Origin: Streptomyces anulatus
GTDB lineage: Bacteria > Actinomycetota > Actinomycetes > Streptomycetales > Streptomycetaceae
Assembly (NCBI RefSeq): GCF_014650675.1
Contig: NZ_BMVK01000003.1
Coordinates: 496,001-560,000 of the forward strand
DNA: 64,000 nucleotides
Direction of reading: 5' to 3'
This document shows positions 1 through 8,228 of the stretch, one piece after another; position 1 is the stretch's first letter, and every line of letters begins with the position of its first letter. The notes under the pieces were generated by a model that made no database searches, was not told the origin of the DNA, and saw only the letters and a program-made list of their open reading frames with translations. The position numbers were made by a program, and so were the translations under genes.

Positions 1-504
1 AGCTCCGCCGCCCTTTCTCCGACGTTGCTGAAATCGCCATCGGGAATGAGTGCGGAAGCCGGATCTCTGTCCGAGTTTGATCGTTCCCCCTCTTTTGAGG
101 GCGGCGATCTCAGGAAAGGCGGAGGCGGTGAGGGCGGTGGACGGCACCCGGAGGTGGTGGTCCGGTGCGGCCCCGAACTGGTCGCGCCGGAGGGCGTCGA
201 GGCGCAGACCTGCGTCCTGACCCAGGGCGGCGGGGTCTGGGCGCGCGCCTACTACCGGAACGCGACCGGGGAAGAACTCCGGCCCGTGCTCTCGCTGATG
301 GGGCCGGGCGGGCGGACCGTGGAGCTGCATTGCGCGCCGGCCACGGACGACGAGCCGGGCAGCTGCGAGACGCCGCGCGTCCCCTCCCTGGCTGTGCCCC
401 GGTCCGCCACGGCGGTCGCGGAGTTCGTGGGCGCCGGGCCGGTGGACGAGGCGCCGCTGCTGCTTCGGGCCGGATCCGAGCGGGCGCCGGACGCCAGGGA
501 CTGA
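1..504 (+). CDS. Conserved hypothetical protein, C-terminal part (partial)
   Basis: The frame is open from base 1 to the TGA at 502-504, so the gene probably begins before the window; TTG 25 or ATG 46 are possible internal starts without a convincing ribosome site. The second half has four cysteines (CGPEL, QTCVL, LHCAP, SCETP) around an even, beta-rich sequence containing WARAYYRNATGEELR, which looks like an extracytoplasmic domain. I recognise the style from streptomycete membrane or secreted proteins but no named family. It ends about 140 bases before a strong hairpin. Confidence 0.55.
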   Translation, partial: SSAALSPTLLKSPSGMSAEAGSLSEFDRSPSFEGGDLRKGGGGEGGGRHPEVVVRCGPELVAPEGVEAQTCVLTQGGGVWARAYYRNATGEELRPVLSLMGPGGRTVELHCAPATDDEPGSCETPRVPSLAVPRSATAVAEFVGAGPVDEAPLLLRAGSERAPDARD

Positions 505-645
505 CCGGGCCTGCGGAAAGGGCGCCGGACTCCGATGTGACGGACTCCGGTGTACGGACTCCGGCGCGGCGGGCGAGGTTTCAGGAGCGGTGTGGCCTCC
601 GCACCCGGGGGCGTCACAGGGCGGGCCGCAGCCGGAAACGAAGAC

Positions 646-685
646 GCCCGGTCGCTGGCGACGGGGGATGCACCAGCGACCGGGC
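646..685. terminator. Strong hairpin, likely bidirectional terminator
   Basis: A perfect 13-bp inverted repeat (GCCCGGTCGCTGG, arms 646-658 and 673-685) with a 14-base loop sits between the convergent partial gene ending at 504 and the SEC-C protein ending at 810. The rest of the gap 505-809 shows nothing else that I can name. Confidence 0.7.
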
Positions 686-809
686 TTCTAGAACCGTAAC
701 AAGAGATCTGCCGTTCGCAAATTCGATCTCGCCTGTAGGGACGCCGATTTACTTACGAGTACGGCGAGTTGTGACGCGGGTCACCGTCAACGGCGTTCTG
801 TCGTCACTG

Positions 810-1775
810 TCAGCTGAGGGTCACCTGGCGATTGGTGAGACCGCCCCGGGCGCGGCGCTCCTCGGGGGTGAGCGGGGCGTCGGACGCGAGTGCCGTCGCC
901 AGTCGCTCGGCGAACTCGACGGCGGGCTTCTCGCACGCCTCGGCCCCCATCGAGCTGGGCAGGTCCCAGACCGGGACCATGAGCCCGTGCGCCCGGAACG
1001 ACCCGACCAGACGGGTGTCGTCGCCGAGCGAGGAGGAGCCCGCGGCGTGCAGCCGGGCGAGCGCGTCGAGGAGCTGCTCCTCGGGGTGCGGCATGACCCA
1101 GCGCAGGTGGTTCTTCTCCGGGGTCTCGCACCAGTACGCGGCGTCGACGCCGGACAGCAGCGTCGTCGGGATCGCGGCGGCGTTCGCGCGCTCCAGGGAG
1201 GCGGACACCTCCGGCGTGGCGTTCTCCGCGTCCGGAACCCAGAACTCGAATCCGGAGTGCACGTTCGGCTCGAAGGCGGCGTCCGGGGCGAGGAGATCCT
1301 GGAGGCGCGGACCGTCGGCCGGCACGCGGCGGGCGGCGACCGGGGAGCCGGGCTCGGCATCCAGGGCGCGCTGGAGGGTGTCCGCGAGGTCGCGGCTGAG
1401 GTCGCCGGAGGAGGTGTCGTTCTGCAGGGCGAGCAGGACGGAACCGTCGTCGCGGCGCAGTGCGGGCCAGGCCATCGGCAGGACCGTCGCGAGCGTCACC
1501 GACGGAACTCCCTCGGGCAGCCCGTCCTTGAGGGTCAGTTCGACCGTGGCGGCGGGCACCAGCTCGCGCAGCGCGACCCAGTCGCACTCGCCCGCGAGTC
1601 CCTCGAAGGGGCGGTGCACGAGCTCGGTCACGGCCTGGGCGGCGGCGCGTCCGTGACACGCCTTGTAACGGCGGCCCGATCCGCACGGGCAGGGCTCACG
1701 GGCCCCGACGACCGGGATCTCACCGTCCTTGAGCTGCTGCTTCCCGGCCTTGGACTGAGGGCGCTTCTTGGCCAT
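810..1775 (-). CDS. SEC-C motif protein, DUF5926-type
   Basis: The 321-residue product starts at ATG 1775 (MAKKRPQSKAGKQQ), chosen over an in-frame ATG nine bases upstream because of the conserved basic start. A SEC-C zinc-binding motif, EPCPCGSGRRYKACHG, lies at about residues 28-43; SEC-C motifs occur at the SecA C-terminus and in many stand-alone proteins. The remaining 270 residues match the actinobacterial DUF5926 type in length and content (VHRPFEGL, WVPDAENATPE). The molecular role is not known; the N-terminus is lysine-rich and no signal peptide is visible. Confidence 0.8.
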   Translation of the reverse strand: MAKKRPQSKAGKQQLKDGEIPVVGAREPCPCGSGRRYKACHGRAAAQAVTELVHRPFEGLAGECDWVALRELVPAATVELTLKDGLPEGVPSVTLATVLPMAWPALRRDDGSVLLALQNDTSSGDLSRDLADTLQRALDAEPGSPVAARRVPADGPRLQDLLAPDAAFEPNVHSGFEFWVPDAENATPEVSASLERANAAAIPTTLLSGVDAAYWCETPEKNHLRWVMPHPEEQLLDALARLHAAGSSSLGDDTRLVGSFRAHGLMVPVWDLPSSMGAEACEKPAVEFAERLATALASDAPLTPEERRARGGLTNRQVTLS

Positions 1776-1948
1776 GGTGGGCATTCTCCCGATTGCTACA
1801 GTGCGGACTCGGCGCGAGCCTAGCCGCCCGGGGAGCCTCGCTCGTCCCCCGTACGTGCTCGGCGCACGCCGTCCGCGTGCTCGGGGCCACACCATCGGTG
1901 TGCGGGGCCCGCGTCGTCCGTGCGCCGTGCCCCGCGTCGTCCGTGCGC

Positions 1949-2608
1949 TCAGCCCACGTCGTCGAAGGCCTCGGAGAGGTCCAGGCCCTCGAACCCGGTG
2001 AGCCCGTCGATGCCGTTCGCGTCGATGCCGTTGGCACCGGAGCCGTTCGGGCCGGAGCCGTTGCCGCTGATGCCGGGCGGCTTCTTCGAGGAGACCAGGG
2101 CCCAGACGGTGACCTCGCCGGACGAGTCGTCCCGTACGCCCCATTCCTGGGCCAGGGCGCTGATGATGTTGAGGCCCCGGCCGCCGCGTGCCGTCACCGA
2201 AGGGGTGGCCGGAACCGGGCGGGTCGGGCCGCCGCCGTCCGTGACCTCCACGGTGAGCGCTCCGGCGGTGTCCACCCGCCAGGCGGCGCGGATGTCTCCG
2301 TCGCCGACGTCGGTGTGCCGCCCCAGCGGCCTGCCGTGCCGGCAGGCGTTGCTGAGGAGTTCGGAAAGGATCAGAACAGCGTCGTCGACGACGGCGTCCG
2401 ACACCCCGTTGCCGCGCAACTGTTCACGCATCCGGTGTCGTGCCTGCCCCACGCCGGCAGGGCCATGAGGAATGGCCATGCTCGACGACGCGGGCACTTC
2501 TTGTGCCACCACCAACGCCACCCCCGAGACCTCCTTTGCCCCACGCCACGGGTTGGATGCCCCACTGAGCTGCACCGGAAACCGGCCAATGCACTGTCGG
2601 TGACGCAC
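1949..2608 (-). CDS. ATP-binding protein of the anti-sigma (RsbW/SpoIIAB-like) HATPase family
   Basis: The HATPase fold runs from about residue 45 to 185. The N-box is ILSELLSNACRHG, followed by an ADP-binding segment VTDGGGPTRP and the G-box-like RGGRGLNIISALAQEWG. Streptomycetes encode dozens of such single-domain ATPases, usually acting as anti-sigma or anti-anti-sigma partner kinases. The C-terminus is a low-complexity Gly/Asn tail (GNGSGPNGSGANGIDANGID). The gene stands alone, with no adjacent sigma or antagonist gene, so the partner is unknown. The first about 40 residues before SSMAIPHGP may not all be translated. Confidence 0.8.
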   Translation of the reverse strand: MRHRQCIGRFPVQLSGASNPWRGAKEVSGVALVVAQEVPASSSMAIPHGPAGVGQARHRMREQLRGNGVSDAVVDDAVLILSELLSNACRHGRPLGRHTDVGDGDIRAAWRVDTAGALTVEVTDGGGPTRPVPATPSVTARGGRGLNIISALAQEWGVRDDSSGEVTVWALVSSKKPPGISGNGSGPNGSGANGIDANGIDGLTGFEGLDLSEAFDDVG

Positions 2609-2692
2609 TCGTAACGATCGAACGCGCAGCGAGTGCGCCGGTGCACACCCCGTAACGGCCGAGGTCGGAGCCCTGGTGGGTCCTCATCCGTA

Positions 2693-3529
2693 CTAAATGC
2701 GGCCCAGTTGGGACAGAACTTGCTTCGGGCGGTTGGTGATGATCGCCTCGACGCCGAGTTCGGCGCACAGGTCGACGTCGGCCGGTTCGTTCACGGTCCA
2801 CACGTGCACCCGGTGCCCCGCACGGTGCAGCCGTTCGATGTACCCGGGGTGGCTGCGCACGATCCGCATGCCCGGTCCCGCGATCCGGGCCCCGGCGGGC
2901 AGCCGCCCGTCGCGCATCCGGGGCGTGACGAACTGCATCAGGTAGACCGTCGGCAGCGTGGGCGCGGCGGCCTGGACGCGGTGGAGGGAGCGGGCGGAGA
3001 AGCTCATGACGCGGATGGGCGAGGGGCCGTCCGCGGGCGGGTCGGCCAGCCCGAAGCGCTTCAGGAGATGCAGCAGCCGCTCCTCGACCTGCCCGGCCCA
3101 GCGGGTGGGGTGCTTCGTCTCGATGGCCAGCTGCAGCGGCCGCCCGGTGGCCCGGACCTCGGTGAAGAGCTCCAGGAGCCGTTCCAGGGTGAGTACGGAG
3201 GTGAGCTCGCCCGGCACCGGATCCCAGTCGGGCGACTCCTCCCGGTCCTTCCAGGAGCCGAAGTCGAGGGCGGCGAGGTCGGCGAGCTCCAGCGCCGACA
3301 CGGCGCCGCGCCCGTTGGACGTACGGTTCACCCGCCGGTCGTGGACGCAGACGAGGTGGCCGTCGGCGGTGAGCCGGACATCGCATTCCAAGGCGTCGGC
3401 ACCGTCCTCGATCGCCTTGCGGTAGGCGGCCAGGGTGTGCTCGGGGGCATCGTCGGATGCCCCGCGGTGGGCGATGACCTGGATGGAGGTGTGCGCGCTG
3501 CGCTGCCGTGCGTGGGTCACCCGCGCCAT
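2693..3529 (-). CDS. Glycerophosphodiester phosphodiesterase (GDPD family)
   Basis: The 278-residue TIM-barrel phosphodiesterase begins at ATG 3529 (MARVTHARQR). The family signature is clear: IAHRGASDDAPEHTLAAY carries the first catalytic His-Arg and Glu, then ALECDVRLTADGHLVCVHD supplies the metal-binding Glu/Asp and catalytic His. Later IETKHP, and VWTVNEP near residue 240, complete the active site. It hydrolyses glycerophosphodiesters to glycerol-3-phosphate and an alcohol. No signal peptide is apparent, so it is probably cytoplasmic. Transcribed alone, divergent from the HtrA gene. Confidence 0.9.
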   Translation of the reverse strand: MARVTHARQRSAHTSIQVIAHRGASDDAPEHTLAAYRKAIEDGADALECDVRLTADGHLVCVHDRRVNRTSNGRGAVSALELADLAALDFGSWKDREESPDWDPVPGELTSVLTLERLLELFTEVRATGRPLQLAIETKHPTRWAGQVEERLLHLLKRFGLADPPADGPSPIRVMSFSARSLHRVQAAAPTLPTVYLMQFVTPRMRDGRLPAGARIAGPGMRIVRSHPGYIERLHRAGHRVHVWTVNEPADVDLCAELGVEAIITNRPKQVLSQLGRI

Positions 3530-3730
3530 GGTGTCACCGCCACGGGGATGGCTGAGCACATGTCACCCTGGAGGTCTGTTTTGTCGGATGTAAAGATTGG
3601 TGTGCGGATGCACAGGTCCTGCTTACAGTGGCCCGACGTGTTGTGGGAAAAGCTGACCGTAGACACGTGCACAGCGGATTTCTTGCCGAACGCCGACTGG
3701 ATGCCGAGTGGAACCGAGGAGTAAAGAGCT

Positions 3731-5449
3731 GTGAGCACCGAGAACGAGGGCAACGAGGGCAACGCGGTACCGGCCGCGCCGTCCGTTCCGTCCGCACCTC
3801 CCGGGCCGGCCGCCACTCCCGAACCGGCGACCGACGGAGCCACGCCGCCGCCGGCCTCGGCCCAGGACCAGGCCCAGGACGGCGCGCACAGCACGGCGCA
3901 CGACCCCGTGCACGACACCGCGCACCTTCCCGTGCACGACACCGGCGCAGGGGAGGCCGCCCCGCACGCCCCCGGCGCGGGGGCCCCGGCACCGGGAGCA
4001 CCGGCGCACGCCGAAGCGCCGCGCCACGACCCCACGCACCAGGGCGCTCCGGTCACGCCCGCATACGCCCAGGGCGCCCACCCGACGCCGTCCCAGCCGC
4101 CGCAGCCGCCGCAGCACTCCCCGTACGGAGCGGCGCCCGGATACGGAGCGGAGCCCGGACTCCCCGCGGGCGCGGCGTCCTGGCCGCCGCCTCCGCCCGC
4201 CGTCCCGTCGTACGCCGACGGGGGCGCCGGTCACGCGTCCGGCGGTATCGGCGACGGCAGCGGCCACGGCCCGGTCTGGGGCGCTCCGGTGCCGCCCGGC
4301 TCCGAGTCCCCGAGCGGAAAGAGCGGCAAGGGCCGAGGGAGCGGCCTGGTGGCGGCCGTGGCCGTCGCGGCCCTCGTCGCCGGTGGAATCGGCGGAGCCC
4401 TCGGTTTCTGGGCGGCCGACCGGAACAACGACGGCAACGGCGGCGGCTCGACGACCATCTCGGCGTCGGACACCCCGAGGGACCTGAAGCGCCCGGCGGG
4501 CACGGTGGCCGGGGTCGCGGCGAAGGCGCTCCCCAGCGTGGTCACCATCGACGCGCAGGGCGGCGACGGCGAGGGCGGCACGGGTACCGGCTTCGTGTAC
4601 GACAAGGAAGGCCACATCCTCACCAACAACCACGTGGTGGCCTCCGCCGCGGAGTCCGGCGAACTGTCGGCGACCTTCTCCGACGGCAAGAAGTACGCCG
4701 CCGAGGTGGTCGGCCGGGCGCAGGGCTACGACGTGGCCGTGCTGAAGCTCAAGAACCCGCCCGCGGGCCTCGCCCCGCTGCCCCTGGGCAACTCGGAGGG
4801 CGTCGCGGTCGGCGACTCGACGATCGCGATCGGCGCGCCCTTCGGCCTCTCCAACACGGTCACCACGGGCATCATCAGCGCGAAGAACCGCCCGGTGGCG
4901 TCCGGGGACGGCTCCAGCAACAAGAACTCGTACATGAGCGCCCTGCAGACCGACGCGTCGATCAACCCGGGCAACTCCGGCGGCCCGCTGCTGGACGCGA
5001 CGGGCGCGGTCATCGGCATCAACTCCGCGATCCAGTCGACCGGCGGAGGCCTCGGCCAGTCCCAGGCCGGCTCCATCGGTCTCGGCTTCGCGATCCCGAT
5101 CAACCAGGCCAAGAACGTCGCCGAGCAGCTGATCAAGACCGGCAAGCCGGTCTACCCGGTGATCGGCGCGACGGTCACGATGGAGGAGAAGACGGGCGGC
5201 GCGGCGATCTCCGCCGAGGGCGCGGGCGGCACCCCCGCCGTCACCCCGAACGGCCCGGCGGCCGACGCGGGCCTGAAGGCGGGCGACGTGATCACGAAGT
5301 TCAACGACACCGTGATCGACAGCGGCCCGACCCTGATCGGCGAGATCTGGACCCGCAAGCCGGGCGAGAAGGTGACCCTGACCTACGAGCGCGACGGCAA
5401 GACGGCCACGGCCGAAGTCACCCTGGGCCAGCGCGAGGGCGACAGCTGA
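3731..5449 (+). CDS. HtrA/DegP-like trypsin-type serine protease with PDZ domain, membrane anchored
   Basis: The 572-residue protein starts at GTG 3731 behind GAGGAGT. Residues 1-200 are a disordered Pro/Ala/His-rich cytoplasmic tail, 204-228 a single transmembrane helix (LVAAVAVAALVAGGIGGAL), then an S1C protease domain with His at about 301 (TNNHVV), Asp 334 (YDVAVLKL) and Ser 416 (NPGNSGGPL). A PDZ domain follows (NGPAADAGLKAGDVITKFND). This is the usual streptomycete DegP/HtrA layout, which acts outside the membrane in quality control of secreted proteins. Monocistronic; the next gene is tRNA-Ser. Confidence 0.93.
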   Translation: MSTENEGNEGNAVPAAPSVPSAPPGPAATPEPATDGATPPPASAQDQAQDGAHSTAHDPVHDTAHLPVHDTGAGEAAPHAPGAGAPAPGAPAHAEAPRHDPTHQGAPVTPAYAQGAHPTPSQPPQPPQHSPYGAAPGYGAEPGLPAGAASWPPPPPAVPSYADGGAGHASGGIGDGSGHGPVWGAPVPPGSESPSGKSGKGRGSGLVAAVAVAALVAGGIGGALGFWAADRNNDGNGGGSTTISASDTPRDLKRPAGTVAGVAAKALPSVVTIDAQGGDGEGGTGTGFVYDKEGHILTNNHVVASAAESGELSATFSDGKKYAAEVVGRAQGYDVAVLKLKNPPAGLAPLPLGNSEGVAVGDSTIAIGAPFGLSNTVTTGIISAKNRPVASGDGSSNKNSYMSALQTDASINPGNSGGPLLDATGAVIGINSAIQSTGGGLGQSQAGSIGLGFAIPINQAKNVAEQLIKTGKPVYPVIGATVTMEEKTGGAAISAEGAGGTPAVTPNGPAADAGLKAGDVITKFNDTVIDSGPTLIGEIWTRKPGEKVTLTYERDGKTATAEVTLGQREGDS

Positions 5450-5535
5450 CCGGCTAGGCTGTCCCACGCGTCGAACCGGCCCCACGCGGGCCTGACGGCC
5501 CATCGGCTTGCACAGCGACCGGACCGCCGACGCGG

Positions 5536-5622
5536 GGTGGGTTGCCCGAGCGGCCTAAGGGAACGGTCTTGAAAACCGTCGTCGCAGCGATGTGACCGTG
5601 GGTTCAAATCCCACACCCACCG
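5536..5622 (+). tRNA. tRNA-Ser, anticodon TGA
   Basis: An 87-nt class II tRNA: acceptor GGTGGGT (5536-5542) pairs with ACCCACC (5615-5621), discriminator G. The anticodon loop reads CTTGAAA with anticodon TGA, there is a long variable arm, and the T-loop is GGTTCAAAT. No CCA is encoded. Confidence 0.96.
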
Positions 5623-5628
5623 CAGGCG

Positions 5629-5665
5629 AGAGGCCCCTGACCAGTACGTAGGGTCGGGGGCTTCT
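5629..5665 (+). terminator. Terminator-like hairpin after tRNA-Ser(TGA)
   Basis: AGAGGCCCC (5629-5637) faces GGGGCTTCT (5657-5665) with further pairing of TGACC with GGGTC inside. It belongs to repeat copy A described separately. Confidence 0.6.
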
Positions 5666-5698
5666 GCCATGCCCGTTCCCCGCCGGGCACCGCTGTTC
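5634..5698 (+). repeat. Repeat copy A (tail segment downstream of tRNA-Ser)
   Basis: This segment is nearly identical to 7970-8036 (same strand) and to the reverse complement of about 40060-40124. The conserved part includes CTGCCATGCCCGTTCCCC followed by GCCGGGCACCGCTGTTCCCC. In copies A and C the similarity continues into a GntR/UTRA gene, decayed near A and intact near C. Confidence 0.75.
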
Positions 5699-5785
5699 CC
5701 CCTGGTTTCCCGCTCCATCGGGCACGGAAGGGGCACGCGGGGGGCACGGCTGGGCCACGGCTTTGGAGCTGCCGGGGTCAGTTCG

Positions 5786-6000
5786 TCAGCGGTTGATCGG
5801 GATGACGGCGTACGGCTCCCAACTCGTCGACAACTGGACCGGCTTCCCGTCCGCAAGGAACACGCACGTCGTATGCACGCACAGCTCCCCCTCGGCGATC
5901 CCGAGCCGCGTCGCGATCTCCGCCGGGGCCGGCACCTTCGCGTCGGTCCGGCTCTCCCGGTCGCCCTGTCGGCGAAGGGCCACTACGCCCGGCCGGTGCC
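5786..6000 (-). pseudogene. Remnant of a GntR-family regulator (UTRA domain fragment)
   Basis: The reading frame encodes ALRRQGDRESRTDAKVPAPA and LADGKPVQLSTSWEPYAV, almost the same as residues about 92-155 of the intact regulator at 39262-40017. It then jumps directly to the shared C-terminal IPINR. The helix-turn-helix domain and about 90 residues of the effector domain are missing, so it has lost both its 5' part and an internal segment. Nothing recognisable lies between it and the amidohydrolase stop at 6112. Confidence 0.85.
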
Positions 6001-6111
6001 GGTCGGGATGATCAGGTGGCGACGGCTGCGGATACCTGGCTCAGCGGCGATGACGCGACTGATCCCGTTGTCTGAGTTGGCGCCGAGAGGATCGCGTCCC
6101 AGGGACTGTGG

Positions 6112-7326
6112 TCATGCCGCCATTCGGGTTCCGCGGCGCCAGACGGCACGGGTGTTGAGGGTGTCGCTGATGGTGCTGGTCGGGTCGCCGTCGACCAGTA
6201 GGAGGTCGGCGCGGAGGCCCTCGGCGATGCGGCCCCGGTCGCTCAGGCGGAAGCGGCGGGCCGTGGCCGCCGTGGCCGCGCGCAAGGCCCGTGCGGGTGT
6301 GAGGCCGGCTGTCACCAGGTACTGCAGTTCGTGGTGCAGGCTCGCTCCGTGTGCCAGGCCCCCGAAGAACGTCTCGGGCATGGAGACGTCGGTTCCGGCG
6401 AGCACGTCGACACCGGCAGCGTCCAGTGCGCGCACGGTGTCGTAAACGTCGTGGAGCTTGCCCTGCGGGTAGCGGTCATAGCTGGAGCGCAGGGTCCGGT
6501 CCCAGTCGGCGTCGAGGCGTGCGGCGACCCGGGGGTCGTCGGCGAGTTCGCTGCCGGTGATTCCCATCATCGAGGCGTTGAGAGTGATGCAGGGGATGAC
6601 GAACATGCCCGCGTCCTTGATCAGGCTGATGATCTCGGCGGTGTGCGGCCGGTCCATGAACACGTGGGTGACGCCGTCGATGCCGGCTTCGGCGGCCATC
6701 CTGGTGGCGTCCACGGTCAGCGCGTGGGCCACGGTCAGGGCGCCGTACTTCTTGGCTTCGGCGACACCGGCGTGCACGGTGGCCCGGTCGAGGGTGGGCA
6801 GCCCGGGGTGTCCCTCCACGCTGCCGTCGTCGATCATGAACTTGATGAAGTCGGACCCCCGGGCGAGGAGCTGCGGCACGAAGGCGGCGGCCTCCTCGGG
6901 CGTGGTGGAGAACGGCATCAGGGGCATGACCGGAGGAAGGTCCCACTTGGGCCGAAACCCTTCGGGCATCAGCTCGCTCGGGTGACCGCCGGGCGGTGTG
7001 ATGGCGAAGCCGGAGGAGCGCACGTCGGCCTGTGTGTCGTCGTCGGTGATGGCCCCCCGGTTCTCCCGGGTGTTCATCCCCTGCATCTCCAGTTCGGTCG
7101 TCACCCCGAACCGCAGGGCGAGCGCCAGGGAGCCCGGGGCGGAGTGGACGTGGGCGTCGATGAGTCCCGGCAGCAGTGTGGCGCCGCTGCCGTCGACGAT
7201 CTCGCTGCCCTCGGGAGCGTCGCCGCCGACGCGGGCGATCCTCCCGCCGTCGATGACCACGGTCCGCACGCCGACCGCCTTCTCCCCATCGAAGATCTGC
7301 GCGTTGGTGATCGCGGTGAGCGCCAT
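6112..7326 (-). CDS. Amidohydrolase family protein (imidazolonepropionase-like)
   Basis: The 404-residue protein starts at ATG 7326 (MALTAITNAQIFDGEKAVG). Metal-ligand motifs of the superfamily are present in order: LLPGLIDAHVHS, a middle His region at TVAHALTVDATRMAAEAG and VTHVFMDRP, and the catalytic Asp in LAGTDVSMPETFFGG. The protein hydrolyses C-N bonds of an unknown cyclic amide, peptide or similar substrate in the cytoplasm. It is divergent from a MarR gene with 101 bp between starts, which suggests the MarR protein controls it. Confidence 0.88.
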   Translation of the reverse strand: MALTAITNAQIFDGEKAVGVRTVVIDGGRIARVGGDAPEGSEIVDGSGATLLPGLIDAHVHSAPGSLALALRFGVTTELEMQGMNTRENRGAITDDDTQADVRSSGFAITPPGGHPSELMPEGFRPKWDLPPVMPLMPFSTTPEEAAAFVPQLLARGSDFIKFMIDDGSVEGHPGLPTLDRATVHAGVAEAKKYGALTVAHALTVDATRMAAEAGIDGVTHVFMDRPHTAEIISLIKDAGMFVIPCITLNASMMGITGSELADDPRVAARLDADWDRTLRSSYDRYPQGKLHDVYDTVRALDAAGVDVLAGTDVSMPETFFGGLAHGASLHHELQYLVTAGLTPARALRAATAATARRFRLSDRGRIAEGLRADLLLVDGDPTSTISDTLNTRAVWRRGTRMAA

Positions 7327-7360
7327 GGCGGTCCGCCTCTTTCCTGGCTCGTTCAAGATT

Positions 7361-7396
7361 TACATACCTGATGCTATGGACTTATTGAATGGTATG
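7361..7396. promoter_or_regulatory. Candidate MarR operator between divergent genes
   Basis: The inverted half-sites CATACC (7363-7368) and GGTATG (7391-7396) lie in an AT-rich stretch between the two start codons. Each half extends to TT(A/G)CATACC(A/T). The centre-to-centre spacing is long for one dimer, so two adjacent sites are possible. Confidence 0.5.
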
Positions 7397-7427
7397 CAAA
7401 TGTGCCGGCCGGGCCTAGAATCGGCAC

Positions 7428-7892
7428 ATGAGCAGCACCTCCTCCGAGCAGCCCCCCGACGACCGGACGCTGGATCAGATCGGTCCGGCGCTGTCCCGCC
7501 TGCGGCGACGCGCACCGGCAACGGGCAAGGATCTCTCCCGCAACCTCGTGCTCAACGTCATCGCCGACGCGCCGGGCGAGACGACCGTTGGCGGGCTTGC
7601 CGCCGAGATGGGCGTCGCGCAGCCGGTGGCCAGCCGGACCGTCGCCGCCTGCATAGCGGAGGGGCTGCTGCGGCGGGCGGCATCCCAGTCCGACGGACGC
7701 CGCACCGTGCTCGAACTCACCGAGCACGGCGAAGCCGAACGCAACCGCTTCGCCGTCGAACAGCGAGAAGCGTTCCTGGAGATCACTGCCGCCTGGTCAC
7801 CGGAGGAGCGAACCCAGTTCGCACGGCTCCTGACCCGATACGGAGTCGACGCCACTGCCTGGTCCAGGAAACAGACCCCAAGCCGCGATTGA
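7428..7892 (+). CDS. MarR-family transcriptional regulator
   Basis: A 154-residue winged-helix protein starting at ATG 7428. The recognition helix region is TTVGGLAAEMGVAQPVASRT (residues about 51-70), followed by the wing GLLRRAASQSDGRRTVLELT and a C-terminal dimerisation helix. MarR proteins are usually ligand-released repressors of an adjacent divergent gene, here the amidohydrolase at 6112-7326. Confidence 0.88.
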   Translation: MSSTSSEQPPDDRTLDQIGPALSRLRRRAPATGKDLSRNLVLNVIADAPGETTVGGLAAEMGVAQPVASRTVAACIAEGLLRRAASQSDGRRTVLELTEHGEAERNRFAVEQREAFLEITAAWSPEERTQFARLLTRYGVDATAWSRKQTPSRD

Positions 7893-7969
7893 ACGAGCAG
7901 CGCCCCGAGACCGAGCAGCACCCCGAGACCGAGCCACGGCCAGGAGCTCAGGTGCCGATGCGCTGACGC

Positions 7970-8036
7970 CCTGACCAGCACGTATGGCCGGGGGCCTCTG
8001 CCATGCCCGTTCCCCGCCGGGCACCGCTGTCCCCCT
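7970..8036 (+). repeat. Repeat copy B (downstream of the MarR gene)
   Basis: A direct copy of 5634-5698 with a few substitutions, sharing CTGACCAG-ACGTA-GG and CTGCCATGCCCGTTCCCC. Copies A and B bracket the GntR remnant, amidohydrolase and MarR gene (about 2.3 kb). The spacer 7893-8058 holds no gene. Confidence 0.75.
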
Positions 8037-8058
8037 GGTGACGGATAGGGTCGTGGCC

Positions 8059-8202
8059 ATGGGGGATGGGAAGACCCGCACGTGCGTTTGGTGCGAGAAG
8101 CAATTCACGCGGCGTTCGCTGTGGCGGGCGAAGCGCTACTGCAAGCGGTGGCACCAATGCGTGCACTACGGCGCGATACTGGTGGGCTCCTTGTTCTCCT
8201 GA
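8059..8202 (+). CDS. Small Cys-rich hypothetical protein
   Basis: A 47-residue ORF from ATG 8059 (MGDGKTRTCVWCEKQFTRRS) with cysteines in a C-x2-C...C-x5-C arrangement, suggesting a small zinc-ribbon or AP2-like fold, and a hydrophobic end. It is strongly basic. Family unknown; the start is supported only by the position of ATG, as no strong ribosome site is visible. Confidence 0.45.
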   Translation: MGDGKTRTCVWCEKQFTRRSLWRAKRYCKRWHQCVHYGAILVGSLFS

Positions 8203-8228
8203 ACGATCGAAAGTCTTGAGAACCCCCG

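Noticed and set aside
2633..3724. Rightward ORF opposite the glycerophosphodiesterase
   Set aside because: The opposite strand has intact catalytic motifs; this frame is an antisense shadow.
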